Shown here in pieces: positions 10,474 through 22,440 of a DNA stretch of 64,000 nucleotides (the first letter of the stretch is position 1; each line of letters begins with the position of its first letter). Position numbers and translations under genes: made by a program. The stretch comes from Shinisaurus crocodilurus (Eukaryota; Chordata; Lepidosauria; Squamata; Shinisauridae): the NCBI GenBank assembly GCA_021292165.1, contig CM037877.1, positions 211,338,715 to 211,402,714 on the forward strand, written 5' to 3'. The notes beneath the pieces are model-generated. The model ran no database searches. It had not been told where the DNA came from and saw nothing but the letters and a program-made list of their open reading frames with translations.

Positions 10474-12171
10474 GCCTAAACCCTCAGCGTATGGGTCCAC
10501 GGTTGCATGACGAGTGATCCCTCCATCTGGGGCAGGACCTCCGGGGATGGAGTCAGATGGACATCCGACAGGGGTGGAGTTAACCATCTGTCACATTTGA
10601 ATAAGCGGCTGGGCTCGTGAGGTAGCCTTTTTCACTACTCGGGTATGTTGTGTTCCCAGTGGATGCGTGGGGAACACCCATCACGAAGACTGCTGCTCCC
10701 TGCCCGCTTGCAGGCTCAATCGGACACAGAGATGGTGTCCTGAGGAGATAGATCAATGGGGCAAAGAGGAGAAAGGGTTATACCTCCAGAATCCAGGAGG
10801 GGAGAGCAACTACTGGGATGGCTCAGACTGCCTGGGCATCTAATCTAGAACTGGAGGGAGATCTAGGGCACCTGCTGAAGTGAGAGGCAAGCTGATACTG
10901 AAGCATCCTCAGAGGCCCTGCCAGCCGTGTGAAGGCCTCAGATGGCTGCGGTCCTTCACCAGAAAGAACGCTGCTCAGGGGAGAACCTTCCAGTCAGCAT
11001 CTCATACAGTGCACTCTCAGGGATCCAACCTTGCCTCCCGCTTTGTCCAAAGTGGACCTTGCGTTGATTAGTGAGGCCCAGAACAGGCACTGAACATGGT
11101 GTGCAGACTGCAGACCACTTCCCATTGGCCTCCTGCCGTGTCAGGACCTGCCCATGCCTCACGCTTCAGGGCGAGAATTGAGAAGCAAAAGACCTTCTTT
11201 TTATCCAGTCCTAGGAACATCTCCATCATCCCTCCTGGACTGGAGCCCTGTGAAGCACAAGGAAAGGTGCTTAGACTTGGAGTTTGGTGAGCCTGCTGTG
11301 GGAGATGGAGAGCCAAGGTCAAGTGAGTATTGAAAAAAGCTACCTCACATTTAACTCTGGGTCCCGCCCCCTCTTCAAATGTGACAGGTGGTTTAGCCCT
11401 GCTACTGGCAGAAGTCCCACCCCATCCCCTGGAAGTCCCACCTCCACACGCCCTTCCTGGAGGAAGGCATCAACTGGATGGGGGTCATTTGAGCCCTCTA
11501 CGGACTCGTCAAGCTGAGATGGACCGATATGAAGACGGTTTATACCCCTGCCATACATGTGGGGGACTGGGAGTGACCACACAGGATTCATATGCAACAC
11601 CATCCCTGGAAGTCCCAGATCCGGAGGTCCTGCCCCGGATGGAGGGGAAACGTGAGGGGGTCATGTGACCCCCTCTATGAACTCAGCATTCCATTGTGGC
11701 CGAACAGGAAGAGGTTTTAGACAGCTGCTGTACACGGGGAAAGAAAGCACCCCACCAGGGTCCTTTCCAACCCTTCCTGGATTGTCCCAGGAATGTCTTG
11801 CGAGACCTGAAATAAATTACATGAAGGTGGTTTTCCCATTTTTTTAAATGTGGGTTTAGTATCACGGATCTCCCTTTGAGATGTAGAAGATACTTAGGCA
11901 CTAATCAACAGAGAAACAAGTCTAGGGAGAAAGAAAGGAGCAGGTTCCTCTTTCTTGAGAGAGTTTCAGGTTCATCATATTTAGCAGCACTGCCTTTTTT
12001 TCTTCTTTTTCTGCAGAAAACTAGTTTTTATGTGGAGTCCTTTGTTCCCCCATCAAAAGCAGTTGTCTGAAACCTCTCTCTATTGGTCCATGGTGGCATG
12101 ATGCGTTTGTGGACGGGTCTCATCATGACCCGCCATCAGGTGATCCCTCCATCCGGGGCAGGACCTCCAGA

Positions 12172-12333
12172 GATTCATAGCTCATAGAGTTGGAAGGAGC
12201 CTACAAAGCTATCGAGTCCAACCCCCTGCTTAGTGCAGGAAACTAGAGGAGGGGTCTCCCATCCAAGTAATAACCAGGCCTGACCCTACTTAGCTTTCCA
12301 CACTCAGACAAGCTGAGCCAGCGTGAGCCACAG
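12172..12333 (-). mobile_element. 5S-rRNA-derived SINE (in repeat copy 3)
   Basis: Same element as in copies 1 and 2, with two or three private substitutions (TTAGTGCAGG in place of TCAATGCAGG). Confidence 0.85.
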
Positions 12334-12409
12334 TCTTCTGAGCATGGTGTTGGAAATGACCCCTGTGTAGTCACTTCCTGTCCCACACATGTACGGCGGG
12401 AGTCTAACT

Positions 12410-12812
12410 TAGGGATGTACGGAGATTGTAAAATCCATTCCGTCTACATTTTGCAGATGTTCAGGCAGCTTTTGTTGCATCGTCCGCACATTGACAGAAT
12501 CGAATTTTGCACAAATGCATTCGTACGCAAATTCACAAGTTCCCCAAAAATGCCCACCCCCCAACATACACTAACGTGTATTTGTATGATTTAGCCTATA
12601 GGGGAAATGTGCATTTTTGGTGTGTGTTTCTTCTTTTATTTTCCGTATTTTCGTACGACAAAATTTGTGCCAAATTACGGAAGGTAAAAAACCCCCAGTC
12701 CTCAACGGAATCCCCACCAGTCTGGAAGAGACGGTCTGGTGCAGAATCCGCAGGTCAGATTCTTGAAATTCGAACTAATCTGAGTCTGTTTCGGTTTCCT
12801 CCGGCATCCCTA
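12410..12812. mobile_element. hAT-like MITE with TAGGGATG ends (repeat copy 3)
   Basis: Third duplicate of the MITE at 7731. Small indels (TTCTTCTTTT, AAAAAACCCCC) set it apart from the other two. Confidence 0.6.
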
Positions 12813-12990
12813 GCCTAAACCCTCAGCGTATGGGTCCACGGTTGCATGACGAGTGATCCCTCCATCTGGGGCAGGACCTCCGGAGGTAGGACCTCCGGGG
12901 ATGGAGTCGGATGGACATCCGACAGGGGTGGAGTTAACCATCTGTCACATTTGAATAAGCGGCTGGGCTCATGAGGTAGCCTTTTTCACT

Positions 12991-13404
12991 ACTCGGGTAT
13001 GTTTTGTTCCCAGTGGGTTTGTGGGGATCACCCACCACTGGAGCGTACTCTGCCCACTTGCAGGCTCAACCAGACACAGAGATGGTGCCCTTAAGAGGCA
13101 GATCAATGGGGCACAGAGGGGAAGAGGGGACACCTCCAGAAACCACCATGGGAGAGCAACCAGTGGGATGTCCAGGCAGCCTAAGCCATCTCTTCTAGGG
13201 CAGGAGGAGTCGCAAGTCCCCAGGGGTGGGGTGTGCCTCAGTCGAGGCTCTGAGAGGTCATCTGAAATTGGCAAGTCCTTATAGGCTGATGCTTGAGGAC
13301 AGGCAGTGTGGAAGCTAAGACAGTAAAGGAGTATCAACTGCTCTGCAAAGAAGGCAAATGCAAGTTTAGGTTGCATTAATGGAAGCATAATTACAAAATT
13401 ACAG
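12991..13404. other. Diverged edge of the tandem array, no gene
   Basis: Up to about 13230 the sequence aligns loosely with 8320-8520 of the repeat unit (GGCTCAACCAGACACAGAGATGG region). The rest is unassigned. Confidence 0.5.
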
Positions 13405-13944
13405 GAAGTGATGGTTCCACTGTCCTCTGCTCTAGTCAGAGCACACCTTGAATACTATGTCCTGGTTTGATCCCCATGCTTGAAGAAGGATTAATCTAAA
13501 TTGGAATGAGCTTGGAGAAGGGCAACAAAGATAATCGGGAGACTAGAAACTTAGTCCTATGAGGAAAGATGGATGGAACAGGGTATGTTTAGCCTCTAGA
13601 AGAGAAGACCGAGGGGGTTTGTTAGCGCTTTCCAAGTAACTAAACGGTAGTCACAGAGAAGAGGCCGCAACGTGCCCTCTGTCGCTGAAGACACGAGATA
13701 GGGGCTTAAGTTACAGGAAGGCAGATTTCAGCTGAACCTCAGGAATAACGCTCTAACCGTCACAGCAGTCAGAGAAGGGAACCAACTGCCTGTGGAGGCG
13801 GTGGGCTCTCTGTCACTGGAGGTCTTCAGGCAGAGTCTGGACAGCCATCTTGAGACTGGATGCTTGAAACTGGATTCCTGCACGGAGCAGGGGGTTGGCC
13901 ATGATGGCCTCAATGGCCCCTTCCACCTCTATGATTCTATGATT
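13405..13944 (+). mobile_element. CR1 LINE 3' end, 5'-truncated
   Basis: Typical CR1 3' sequence: GCTTGGAGAAGGGCAACAAA, GGGAACCAACTGCCTGTGGA, a GGTTGGCCATGATGGCCT stretch, and the terminal CTATGATTCTATGATT microsatellite-like end. 5' truncation with this tail is normal for CR1. It is the likely source family for the tail of the 5S SINEs in this window. Confidence 0.85.
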
Positions 13945-14532
13945 CCCCTGTTCTATGAGCAATGCATCAAGGGTGCCCCACAGAATTTTGCCTGGAAGAG
14001 AACGGCCATGGGTGGGTCAAGTCCTCTAGTGAAGAGGAGCAGTAGATGCCACTGCCTACTTGCTCACTGGTGCTCTGCCTGCCAAGCAAGCCAAAGCGAG
14101 AGGCACGTAAACAAGCAAGTTGCTACCACTTGCAATGATGTGAGGAAGAATGACGAGCAATAGCAGCTGGTGACAATGGCAGTGAGACTGTAGACTAGCC
14201 ACTGAGGGAGGAGGCCGACTGAGCGTGCCTTGTCCAAGGGTCCACCAAAACCTGGCACCAGCAGTGACCATAAGTAAACAACAAGGGGACGTATATGAGC
14301 AAGTAATTCAAATGGCCTAGCCTGCCATGTAACTTCGGAAGAATTAACATTAAAATAAACATTTCCCTAAAACAAAGAAGGCACATTTAGATTGCCTAAA
14401 TTATGTTTCTAATGTTGTACAACATTTAACTGCTTTTACACTAACAGTTGACTCAAATGTGCATGGCATAGTCCTAATTGGATTCTACTGGTTTATACTG
14501 TACCACTACATACACGTTTCAATGCTCTATGT
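13945..14532. other. Intergenic, nothing recognised
   Basis: Contains short fortuitous open frames only. No repeat family or exon was identified. Confidence 0.4.
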
Positions 14533-14670
14533 CAGGGCTTCCCAACCTTTTTGGACCCATGGGCACATTTGGGAATTTGGAAACTGCTGTGGACACCACC
14601 ATAAAATGCCTAATCAGTGGATCACTGCTTTGATGTCTGCCTGTCACTTCTATGTATCTTAGGCAGCATT
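14533..14670. mobile_element. hAT-like fragment, left end only
   Basis: Starts CAGGGCTTCCCAACC, a hAT-type terminus, but the matching right end is missing. It abuts the L1 fragment. Confidence 0.45.
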
Positions 14671-14689
14671 TTATTCAGCAACACATTTG

Positions 14690-15797
14690 TTTCCTCTCTA
14701 TTGGACAAAGCAATGTCTCTTTAATAAGGGATTGTCTGATTCAGCTAATTGCTGGTGATGCAATACAGCTAATGCTTCTTTTAAACCTATGTTTTGGCAA
14801 TGTCCAGTAGTTCCCTCTTTTGGGGGGAGGTTATTACACAGAAAATTTTGTACTGGAACAATCTTTAATATTCACTGATGTACATGCTCTTTTAAATTAT
14901 TTACCTGCTTCATGGAAATTAAGAAATGGTCAGAGTCAGTGGATTCTCCGCACCCTTTTGTCAGCTAAAGCAGGGGTCCCCAACCCCCAGGCCGCGGACC
15001 GGTACTGGTCCGTGGCCTCCTAAGTACTGGGCTGCGCGGCGCGCGGGCGCCACGGGTGCTGCGCTGCCCGATTTTTAAAAAATGCTCGTTGGGGAGGCAA
15101 GCAGAGGGACGAGTGGCGGGGGGGTGCTCGCCAGAGCTTGCGAGCACCCCAAGGGCCAGGATGGGGTGCTTGGCGCATGGCACAGTAGCCGGGTGCGGTG
15201 CGCGCTGCCCACCGGGATGCGCCGCAAGCCGCCCGCCGGGACGCACCACGAGCTGCCTGCCGGGACGTGCCACAAGCACCCCGTCCTGGCTCTCGGGGTG
15301 CTCACGAGCTCCGGCGGGCACCCCCCCCGCTGCTCATCCCTCTCCAATGAGCATTTTAGTAAAGGGTCTCCCGTCAAGTCACTTCCTGGTTCTGTGGTGC
15401 TGCCACCCGGCCGCACAGCAGGTGAGCGGTAGGCAAACAACCCCCCGGTCCGTGGAAAATTTTATTCCACGGGACCCGGTCCCTGGTCCCAAAAGGTTGG
15501 GGACCGCTGAGCTAAAGGACTGATATTACAACACTGGAAGGATAAACACTCACCTCCTATAATGCAATGGATTAAGGACCTTACAACGCTTTTGATATAT
15601 GAACAGGTGGCATATAGACACCAAATGGATACTTATTTGAATATTTTGTCCTCTTTTGTTGAAGCCTATGTATAACTGCTAGAAGGTTGCATGCATTTCA
15701 TGTGTATTAGTTGCTATGGATATATACGAATCCATGTATGTTTATTGAAAAATTTCTAAATAATACCACACTTTCCTCAATCTAAAAAAAAAAAAAA
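14690..15797 (+). mobile_element. L1 LINE ORF2 3' end with poly(A), split by a hAT insertion
   Basis: Translation before the insertion gives MFWQCPVV, then after a frameshift NYLPASWKLRNGQSQWI, the C-terminal pattern of L1 ORF2. After the insertion the frame resumes (AKGLILQHWKDKHSPP, then IYEQVAYRHQ) to a TAA at 15673-15675. A short 3' UTR and an A-run at about 15784-15797 follow. Joining across 14970/15518 restores L1 reading. The 5' part is absent, so this is a dead, 5'-truncated copy. Confidence 0.8.
14971..15509. mobile_element. hAT non-autonomous element, 539 bp, with 8-bp target duplication
   Basis: Left end CAGGGGTCCCCAACC, right end GGTTGGGGACCGCTG. Exact 8-bp duplication AGCTAAAG at 14963-14970 and 15510-15517. 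The interior is GC-rich with no transposase. The insertion lies within the L1 ORF2 remnant. Confidence 0.92.
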
Positions 15798-16320
15798 GCT
15801 GTGGAAATGGTTGCAAAGAAGGGGAGAGGCCCTGGAGGATGAAGATGTTGTGTAAAGCACCCTCAAACTACCGTGAGTGAACAGTCATGAGCACACCATA
15901 AAAGCCTTATGACATGTAGAGAAGACCTAGCTCTTTTTGACTACTAAAACAATGCATAGGACTTTGAAGGAATGCACCATGCCAGAAATGGTGATTTGGG
16001 TACAGATGTTATGCCCATCCTAACCACTTACTGGTCGGTGTGATGTGGTAATAGAGATTCAGAGGTGTTCCTCTTGGTTCTACCAGCAACACACACACAC
16101 AGCTTTTTACAGAAGAATAACTTAATAAGATCCTGCTTATTTATAGGATAAAAGATTCACATTTGAGTCTGTTTTCCACATGTGGAAGCTCAAAGGATCA
16201 GGCCATAAATCATTTCCTATTCTGTAAGCCCCAGAAATCCAACAATGCAGCATGGAACAGATTTATTTCTTGTCAATATTATAGGGAAGGGAACCAAAAC
16301 TAGAATGATCAGGGAGCTAA
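15798..16320. other. Intergenic, nothing recognised
   Basis: AT-rich; one short CA run at about 16089. No gene or repeat family identified. Confidence 0.4.
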
Positions 16321-17070
16321 GTTATGGTGCCATCTACAGTCACTCCATTATGCCAACAATGCAGATGGGCTACAAGCAAGTGCCTATGATGACTTCTCAC
16401 AAATTAGCTGTTTAGCCTCAATTATAAATGCCATGGTTACATCCAGACTAGAATAGGGTAATGCACTCTACATAGGGCTGCCTTTAAAGATGGTTTGGAA
16501 ATCTCGGCTGATACAGAATGCAGCTGCTTGGATGCATATGGACCAGGCAGTCAGAGCATATACTACATACACTGTACCAGTTGCATTGGCTGCCCTAGTT
16601 TGTTTCTGAGACCAATTTAAAGTGCTGGTGGTGAACTTTAAAGCTCCAAATGGTTTGGGACCGGGTTATTTGAAGGACCAGCTGCACCCATATTAACCTG
16701 CCCAGGCCTTAAGAACAGCCTCAGACACCCTGCTTATGGGCACACCATCAAGACCTATCAGATTGGTGTAAACTATAGACAGGACCTTTTTGATGGTGGC
16801 TCCATATCTGTGGAATTTCCCTCCTAAGAGGTATGTATAGCCCTCAGTTTACTGGCTTTTAAACAGACATTGGAGGCCTTTTATTTTAAGCTGTTTTTAA
16901 TTAATAAGTGTATTGTTTAACTGCTGCTGTTTTAATGTGTTAATGTTTTAATTGTCATTTTTTATCAAGTGTATGATTAATTTTGTAGTATTGTTTTTAT
17001 GTTCTCTTTTGATGTGAGCTGCCTTTAGAGGGTTCACTCTGAAAGGAGGCATGCAAATTCTTAAATAGAT
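16321..17070 (+). mobile_element. L2-like LINE 3' fragment
   Basis: Contains the decayed C-terminal ORF2 region (FKVLVVNFKAPNGLGPGYL-like, then TPSRPIRLV and SISVEFPS) and a T-rich 3' UTR ending in GAGCTGCC...TTAAATAGATAAA. Similar 3' ends occur at 23640, 41820, 44005 and 55290. Confidence 0.65.
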
Positions 17071-17662
17071 AAACTGCTGTAACACACGTACAAAATCTCT
17101 GCTATTTTCAGAGCTCTGCTATTTTCAGAGTTCAGCTGGCAGTATCCGGCCCACCCCCACCAAACATCTTGCAGACACCTGGTCAACATAGCCATTCAAG
17201 AATGGAATTCATGAACAAAGGGAAACAACACAAAGACATTATGTCATGCTTGAAACTGTATGAAGATGACCAAAAGATAAACAACAGCAAAGACCTTAAA
17301 AACAGAAAACTGAGGACTATGTTGAAAGGCAGATCTGACATCTGAGATTTAATTTCTAAAACAATTAGAGAGTTCAAGTCTGCCAAGAAACAAAATCATC
17401 TAATCCAAAAGCCCTTTCCTTTAATGTCAGATATGCTGGGGCTTGTTAGTTAGTGGTGTGGGGGGAACACTCTGCATATGGTCAGAGGCACTCTGCTCTT
17501 TCATATTACCTTGCAGGTTGCAAACCTGTATAATCAGAATGTGGGGAAGGTTATTGGGAGTAGCCCTGCTTGGCCTTGGCAGTCAATGGAAAGCAATTTC
17601 CAGAAAGTATAAATTGAACATTTCAGAACCAAGCTCAGAATTGCACACAACTAATGTAACTG
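17071..17662. other. Intergenic, nothing recognised
   Basis: No exon, repeat family or conserved motif seen. Confidence 0.4.
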
Positions 17663-17925
17663 AGAGCCAGTGAGGTGTAATGGTTAGAGTGTTGGACTAG
17701 GACTCAGGAGATCCGGATTCTAGTTCCCACTCAGCACCATGAAGCTCACTGAGTCACTGTGGCCCAGTCACTGACCCACAGCCTAACCTACCTCACAGGG
17801 TTGTTGTGAGGATAAAATGGAGAGGAGGTCAACCATGTAAGCCACCTTGGGTTCCTAGCAAGAAGAAAAAAAGGCAGGATATAAATGTAATTTAAAAAAT
17901 TAAAATTAAAAAATTAATTAATTCC
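17663..17925 (+). mobile_element. tRNA-derived Sauria-type SINE
   Basis: Head GAGCCAGTGAGGTGTAATGG with tRNA-like A box and B box (GGATTCTAGTTCCCACTC). Body has CAGGGTTGTTGTGAGGATAA, and the tail is GGATATAAATGTAATTTAAA. Near full length. Confidence 0.9.
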
Positions 17926-18814
17926 ATGGACTGGGCTTCTGGAATGAAAGCAGCATCATATAACCTATTGCAACATGACCAACTTTTATAGTGCAGTTTT
18001 GGTTATTGTTATTTTTGCACCCAAGCACCCAAAAAAGTATTTTTTATTGTGTGGGTGTGACAGGCACTGTTGCTTATACCTTCTATATGGTAGCATGATT
18101 AAGTGATTCTACAGAAAACCAGCAACCATTATCTTGAGATTCCCAATAAAAGTGAAAGTTACTGATGCTGAAAAGCCTTGGAGGTAGTGACCTAATTTGC
18201 ACTGACCTAGCAATCTGTCTCATGCTTTTGGGGAAGTGTGCATGCGTACTTCCTTATTATCACATGGACGGAGTTCCTTGCCCCTTTCATGTCAGGAAAG
18301 ACATAAGGCACTTGTGAAATTAATGCTTAGCTAGGCATTCAGAGCTTGGAGTCACCCATTTAAATCTCTCAACCCTTCCTTGTTGCAATGCAGTAGAAAC
18401 CCAAAATAGAAAAGTGAGGGAGGATGAAAGGCTTTCTTCGGATTCAGCTGGGGAGTTTCCCACATTAGCGTTTCCAATTTAGAAGTACTGACAAATTGCT
18501 CTCATTGTTAAAATTGTGACATAAGGAAATCTGAGGGGAAACCCACTGCTTTAACTCAGAAGAGGAGCAAACAAGCCATTCCTTCACTGCTCTTTGTGAT
18601 TTGGCAGTCACCATTCAAGGCCTGGTTTTCTTGTCTGCTACTAAAGGAGGTGGCCATGTGCCCTACTTGACTGAGAATATACTCTGTCAATACCCAAGAA
18701 TATGAAATCAGTATATCCATGAGAACATTCAATGAAATGATTCATGAAAGGTGCATCCAAAACTCTACTTTTAAGCTTAGAGAGTATGTTCCACAATATG
18801 TGTTCTAATGTTGT
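17926..18814. other. Intergenic, nothing recognised
   Basis: No coding exon or repeat recognised. Confidence 0.35.
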
Positions 18815-18980
18815 GCAAGGACTCACTGGGTGACTTTGGGCCAGTCACTGACTCTCAGCCTCACCTACCTCACAGGGTTGTTGTGAGGATAAAATGGAGA
18901 GGAGGAGGAGGATTATGTAAGCCGCCTTGGGTTCCTTGCAGGGAAAAAGGCGGGGTATAAATATAATAAATAAATAAATG
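18815..18980 (+). mobile_element. Sauria-type SINE, 5'-truncated
   Basis: Lacks the tRNA head. Retains CAGGGTTGTTGTGAGGATAA and a tail with GCGGGGTATAAATATAATAA. Confidence 0.85.
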
Positions 18981-19004
18981 ACTTACCAACATACAATAAT
19001 CTCC

Positions 19005-19340
19005 AGGGCAGTCTGTAGGAGTCCTCTATTTGAATGGTTGTCCAGTCCAAATTTGGTTTAAAGATAAAGAGCCATAAGAAGGGAGTACAGGGGCCTTGAA
19101 CTGCCAACACCTGGCACCTGGGCAACAGACTGAGCAGGCACATGGGTCACCTGGCTACAGTCTTCCCCACTATGGTGAAATGCATTCTATTTCTTGTTAA
19201 ATTATAGCAATTGTTAATAAAAGTGCATCTATTATTTTTTAACTTGCATATCTATCAATCAATCAATCATCTAAATTAACATAACAAATGCTTTGAAAAT
19301 TTGTGTCCTCTGTTTGGGTGATGCATAACTGGCCACCCTA
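19005..19340 (+). repeat. Interspersed DNA repeat related to 28856-29242
   Basis: Shares GGTTTAAAGATAAAGAGCC, a GACTGAGCAGGCAC stretch and the terminal TGGCCACCCTA with the longer copy at 28856. It lacks the left end. Contains a short (CAAT)n run near 19256. Confidence 0.65.
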
Positions 19341-19953
19341 TGCTACTTTGTTCCACTAATGTCTCTCGAGAACAGGCCAGTGGTGACCACAATGGGAGTT
19401 CCTGCTCAGTGCTACCCCAAGAGATTTCGCTCCCTAGAGCAGAACCCAAGTGGCACCCCCCCAGGCCAGCTAGAACCAACACTTTAAAAAGTCTTGCTGC
19501 ATCATTCAGGCAACAATTCCTACCTGCATCTATCCTCCCTAATGGTGCCACCTGAAACAGGTTGCTTCATCCTGATGCATTGCAGGGCTGGGCCGGTTCC
19601 TCCTGGGTGTTCAACAGTGCTAAAAACATGACCCAATGTTTTCATGCCTAAGTGGAAGTCAGGACTGGAATCTAGCTTGAAACAAGCTGCTACAGAATCT
19701 GCATCTGAGACTGGCTGGTGGGCACATGGACCAGAGGCAGGAGAATTAGTCATGGACAGGCTGGAGGTCAAATACTGGGTTGGACTGGAAAGAGAGAGAC
19801 TATTCTGTGACTTAGTGGGACAAGCTACTCAGACTGCATCCTGCTTCCTATTACTCACAAAGGAAATTAGGAGCCTAAGTGTCAATTTGTGAATGGTAAC
19901 TGGTTCATTGACTATGGGTGGGCAATTGTTGTGTAGCTGCTTTTTCTTTAACC

Positions 19954-20074
19954 TAGTGTTCTCCAACCTTGGGTCCCCAGATGTTTTTGGCCTACAACTC
20001 CCAGCATAGCTGGCTGGGGCATGCTGGGAGTTGTAGGCCAAAAACATCTGGGGACCCAAGGTTGGAGAACACTG
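19954..20074. mobile_element. Foldback hAT MITE, 121 bp
   Basis: Nearly perfect palindrome: GTTCTCCAACCTTGGGTCCC reads into the inverse at the other end (GGTTGGAGAACACTG). Flanked by CTTTAACC (19946-19953) and CTTTAACT (20075-20082), an 8-bp duplication with one change. Confidence 0.88.
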
Positions 20075-20189
20075 CTTTAACTAATAGCCAGGGAGGGGGC
20101 AAGCTGGATCAGGATTGTGTTATGGAGGAAGAGGGTGATGACTTTGCACCTGCTCTTTGTATTGGGCAGGGGGAACTTATGCTTAAGCC

Positions 20190-20365
20190 ACAGGCCTGTG
20201 GCTTATGCTGGCTCAGCTTGTCTGAGTGTGGAAAGCTAAGCAGGGTCAGGCCTGGTTGTTACTTGGATGGGAGACCCTTCCTCTAGTTTCCTGCATTGTG
20301 CAGGGGGTTGGACTCGATAGCCTTGTAGGCTCCTTCCAACTCTATGATCTATGAAATCTATGAAA
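20190..20365 (+). mobile_element. 5S-rRNA-derived SINE with CR1-like tail
   Basis: Full-length type: CAGGCCTGTGGCTTATGCTG head, 5S-like AAGCTAAGCAGGGTCAGGCC and TTGTTACTTGGATGGGAGAC, then CTCCTTCCAACTCTATGATC and an (ATCTATGAA)n end. Confidence 0.92.
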
Positions 20366-20433
20366 CTACCACTCACTCCGACGGGAGCTTTTTTCCTAAT
20401 GTAAATAGTCCCTAACTTCCTTTCATCATAAAG

Positions 20434-20705
20434 CAGGGGTGGGCAAGCTGCAGCCATCAGCCTAATTTCATGTGACCCTTGAACTAATTCCAAAAGCCCT
20501 CTGCAAGCTATCAGTTCATATATCTCTGGCAAGAGTGCCGTGTCCCTTCCTGGCAGGGTGAGGAAGAAGAGGGAGAGAAAGAGAAAAGGGGTGGCCTCAC
20601 CCACTTGTGACTCTCTTGCCCACGCACTGCTGGCACACGGCCCCGACATTACCCCTGGGGGGCATGGTGGCCCTCAAGAGCAAAAAGGTCCCCCAACTTT
20701 GCCAT
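20434..20705. mobile_element. hAT-like repeat, CAGGGGTGGGC left end
   Basis: Left end CAGGGGTGGGCAAGC; right end near AAAGGTCCCCCAACTTTGCC is decayed. No clear target duplication. Confidence 0.4.
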
Positions 20706-22440
20706 AGAGCTATCAAAGGCCAGGGACAGCCTGGATGCCTTCCAGAAATGATGCAAGGTGTTTGAATTTAAGCAGGTATTTAGTGGTTGGGGATAAGTGT
20801 GGGGTTATTTCAGTTGTATATGTATTTTAGCAATATCCGTGCAGCATGTATACTGTTTTAAACTCATTGTTGCCTAGGTTGACCTTGATGGATAGGGTAG
20901 GCTAGAAACCCAGCTAATATTATTGTTTGTCCCTCTCCAAATGTGCAACCCCATGCACTGCCAAATTTCTAAAGGTCTGCTTAAGATCTCAGTGCTAAAA
21001 TGTCATGCTATGTCAGCCCGACAGCTGGTACAGCAGGCAGGCAGCTATGGGATGTTGCTGCTGCATTCTTGATTGGATTCTGCCTCTCCCATAACACAGC
21101 TGTACCAAACAGGGACACGTATTCCACATTGGCCATGGCCCAGCTGGGAGCTCATCCCCAATCGGCTTTTCTTTTGCAGTAAGCTGAGTGCAAGGTTAAT
21201 GAATTAATCAAACTCATTAAACAACATTTTGCTGGCTGGTTTTTAAAAGTGCCCCAATTAAATTGGGCTCTGACCTCAGTGGACATGCGGAGACTTGGAA
21301 AGCAGCGAGACCGAGATGGCTCTTTCTGAGCCTTCTAGAGGCTCAGTACAATTGATGGACATTTTCCTCACCGTTCTTCTCTAGCTGGGGAAAAGATGCG
21401 GCGGGGAGAGGGACATGTTCTTCATTCGGAGAAATAAAATTAAAATTAAATTCTGAGAACTTTAAAGTAGACCATGTATGATAATAAATACGCAGGTTTT
21501 CATCAGAAATTCTAATATTAGGCATATGCAGATTTGAAGAAATATGCATATGTAATCAGTTTCCTTTAATCAAGTGACAACCCTTCTAGTAAGAGTGTTT
21601 TGGGGCAAAGGTGTGGTTTTAAATGCACTGGCAGAAACTATTTCTGGGGTGTTGTTGCAGCAAGAGTGAACTCTCCGAGTCACACTATCCAGCACCCAAA
21701 GTAACCCCAGAACTCCCACATTTCCTAGATTTGGAGCACCACGCACCAACCCCCCGCCAACCACATAAATGACAAAACCCATGATGTAAGGTGACTATGA
21801 CTGTAGTAATCACATGAAAGAACATCCAGGGTGGACCATTCCAGAGATACTGGCACTAACAGGAGCAGGTGGATTTTGATGGACCCTGCAGCCTTTACAC
21901 AAAAATCTATGGTCCTTAAAAAGAAAAATACATTTCCTAGTAAAATTCAGCCTATTATATACATGATAGTATATGTCAGAAACTTGATGAATGCTTTTGT
22001 TTATTGGCACTTCTTAAATATGTATCCTTCACCATCATATGATGTTTGGAATTGGAAGTAATAGAAGTCCCCCAAAATGAGAGATTTGGCATTCTTTTAT
22101 CAGCACAGGGGACTTCTAATATGGATAAAGTTAGAAAAAGGCTATTTCATTATTATATAGCTAGAAAGAGGCAGTGGACTATGACTATAAGCAATTAAAG
22201 TTGGTATGTATAATATAGCTTGAAAGAGGCCATGGCTGCACCTCTGTTCTGCTCTAGCAATAAAAAAATAAACATTACAAACTATGAGGTGAAGTGAGGG
22301 ATGGTCAAATCAATGTGTACATAAACCACTGTATGAAGGTGTCATCATTATTCAGCACATTTGAGAGTTTGGAGGTCTTTCTGCACATTCCATTTTGGGA
22401 TTATTACTTTTTTGCATAATAAATGTATGAATGACTTAGT
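20706..22440. other. Intergenic, nothing recognised
   Basis: No exon with flanking splice sites and no repeat family I could name in this 1.7 kb. Confidence 0.35.

Larger units (their letters stand above)
8736..11078. repeat. 2.34-kb tandem repeat unit, copy 2
   Basis: Middle, full-length copy of the array, 2343 bp. It is distinguished by a 7-bp insertion near 9402 (ACTAAGAAAGC) and a 7-bp insertion near 8766 relative to copy 1. It is otherwise near identical to copies 1 and 3 over their shared length. Confidence 0.85.
11079..12990. repeat. 2.34-kb tandem repeat unit, copy 3 (3' diverged)
   Basis: Third copy, highly similar up to about 12990. Beyond that (to about 13230) it remains related to 8320-8520 but is clearly diverged, with different indels. 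It contains a local 13-bp duplication near 12880 (GGTAGGACCTCCGG). The divergence shows that this edge belongs to an older unit, or that homogenisation stopped here. Confidence 0.8.

Noticed and set aside
15056..15523. 155-codon plus-strand open frame
   Set aside because: It is contained in the hAT element at 14971-15509; composition explains it.
17663..17740. Possible tRNA gene at the Sauria SINE heads
   Set aside because: A and B box-like motifs exist but the cloverleaf is not preserved and a SINE body follows.
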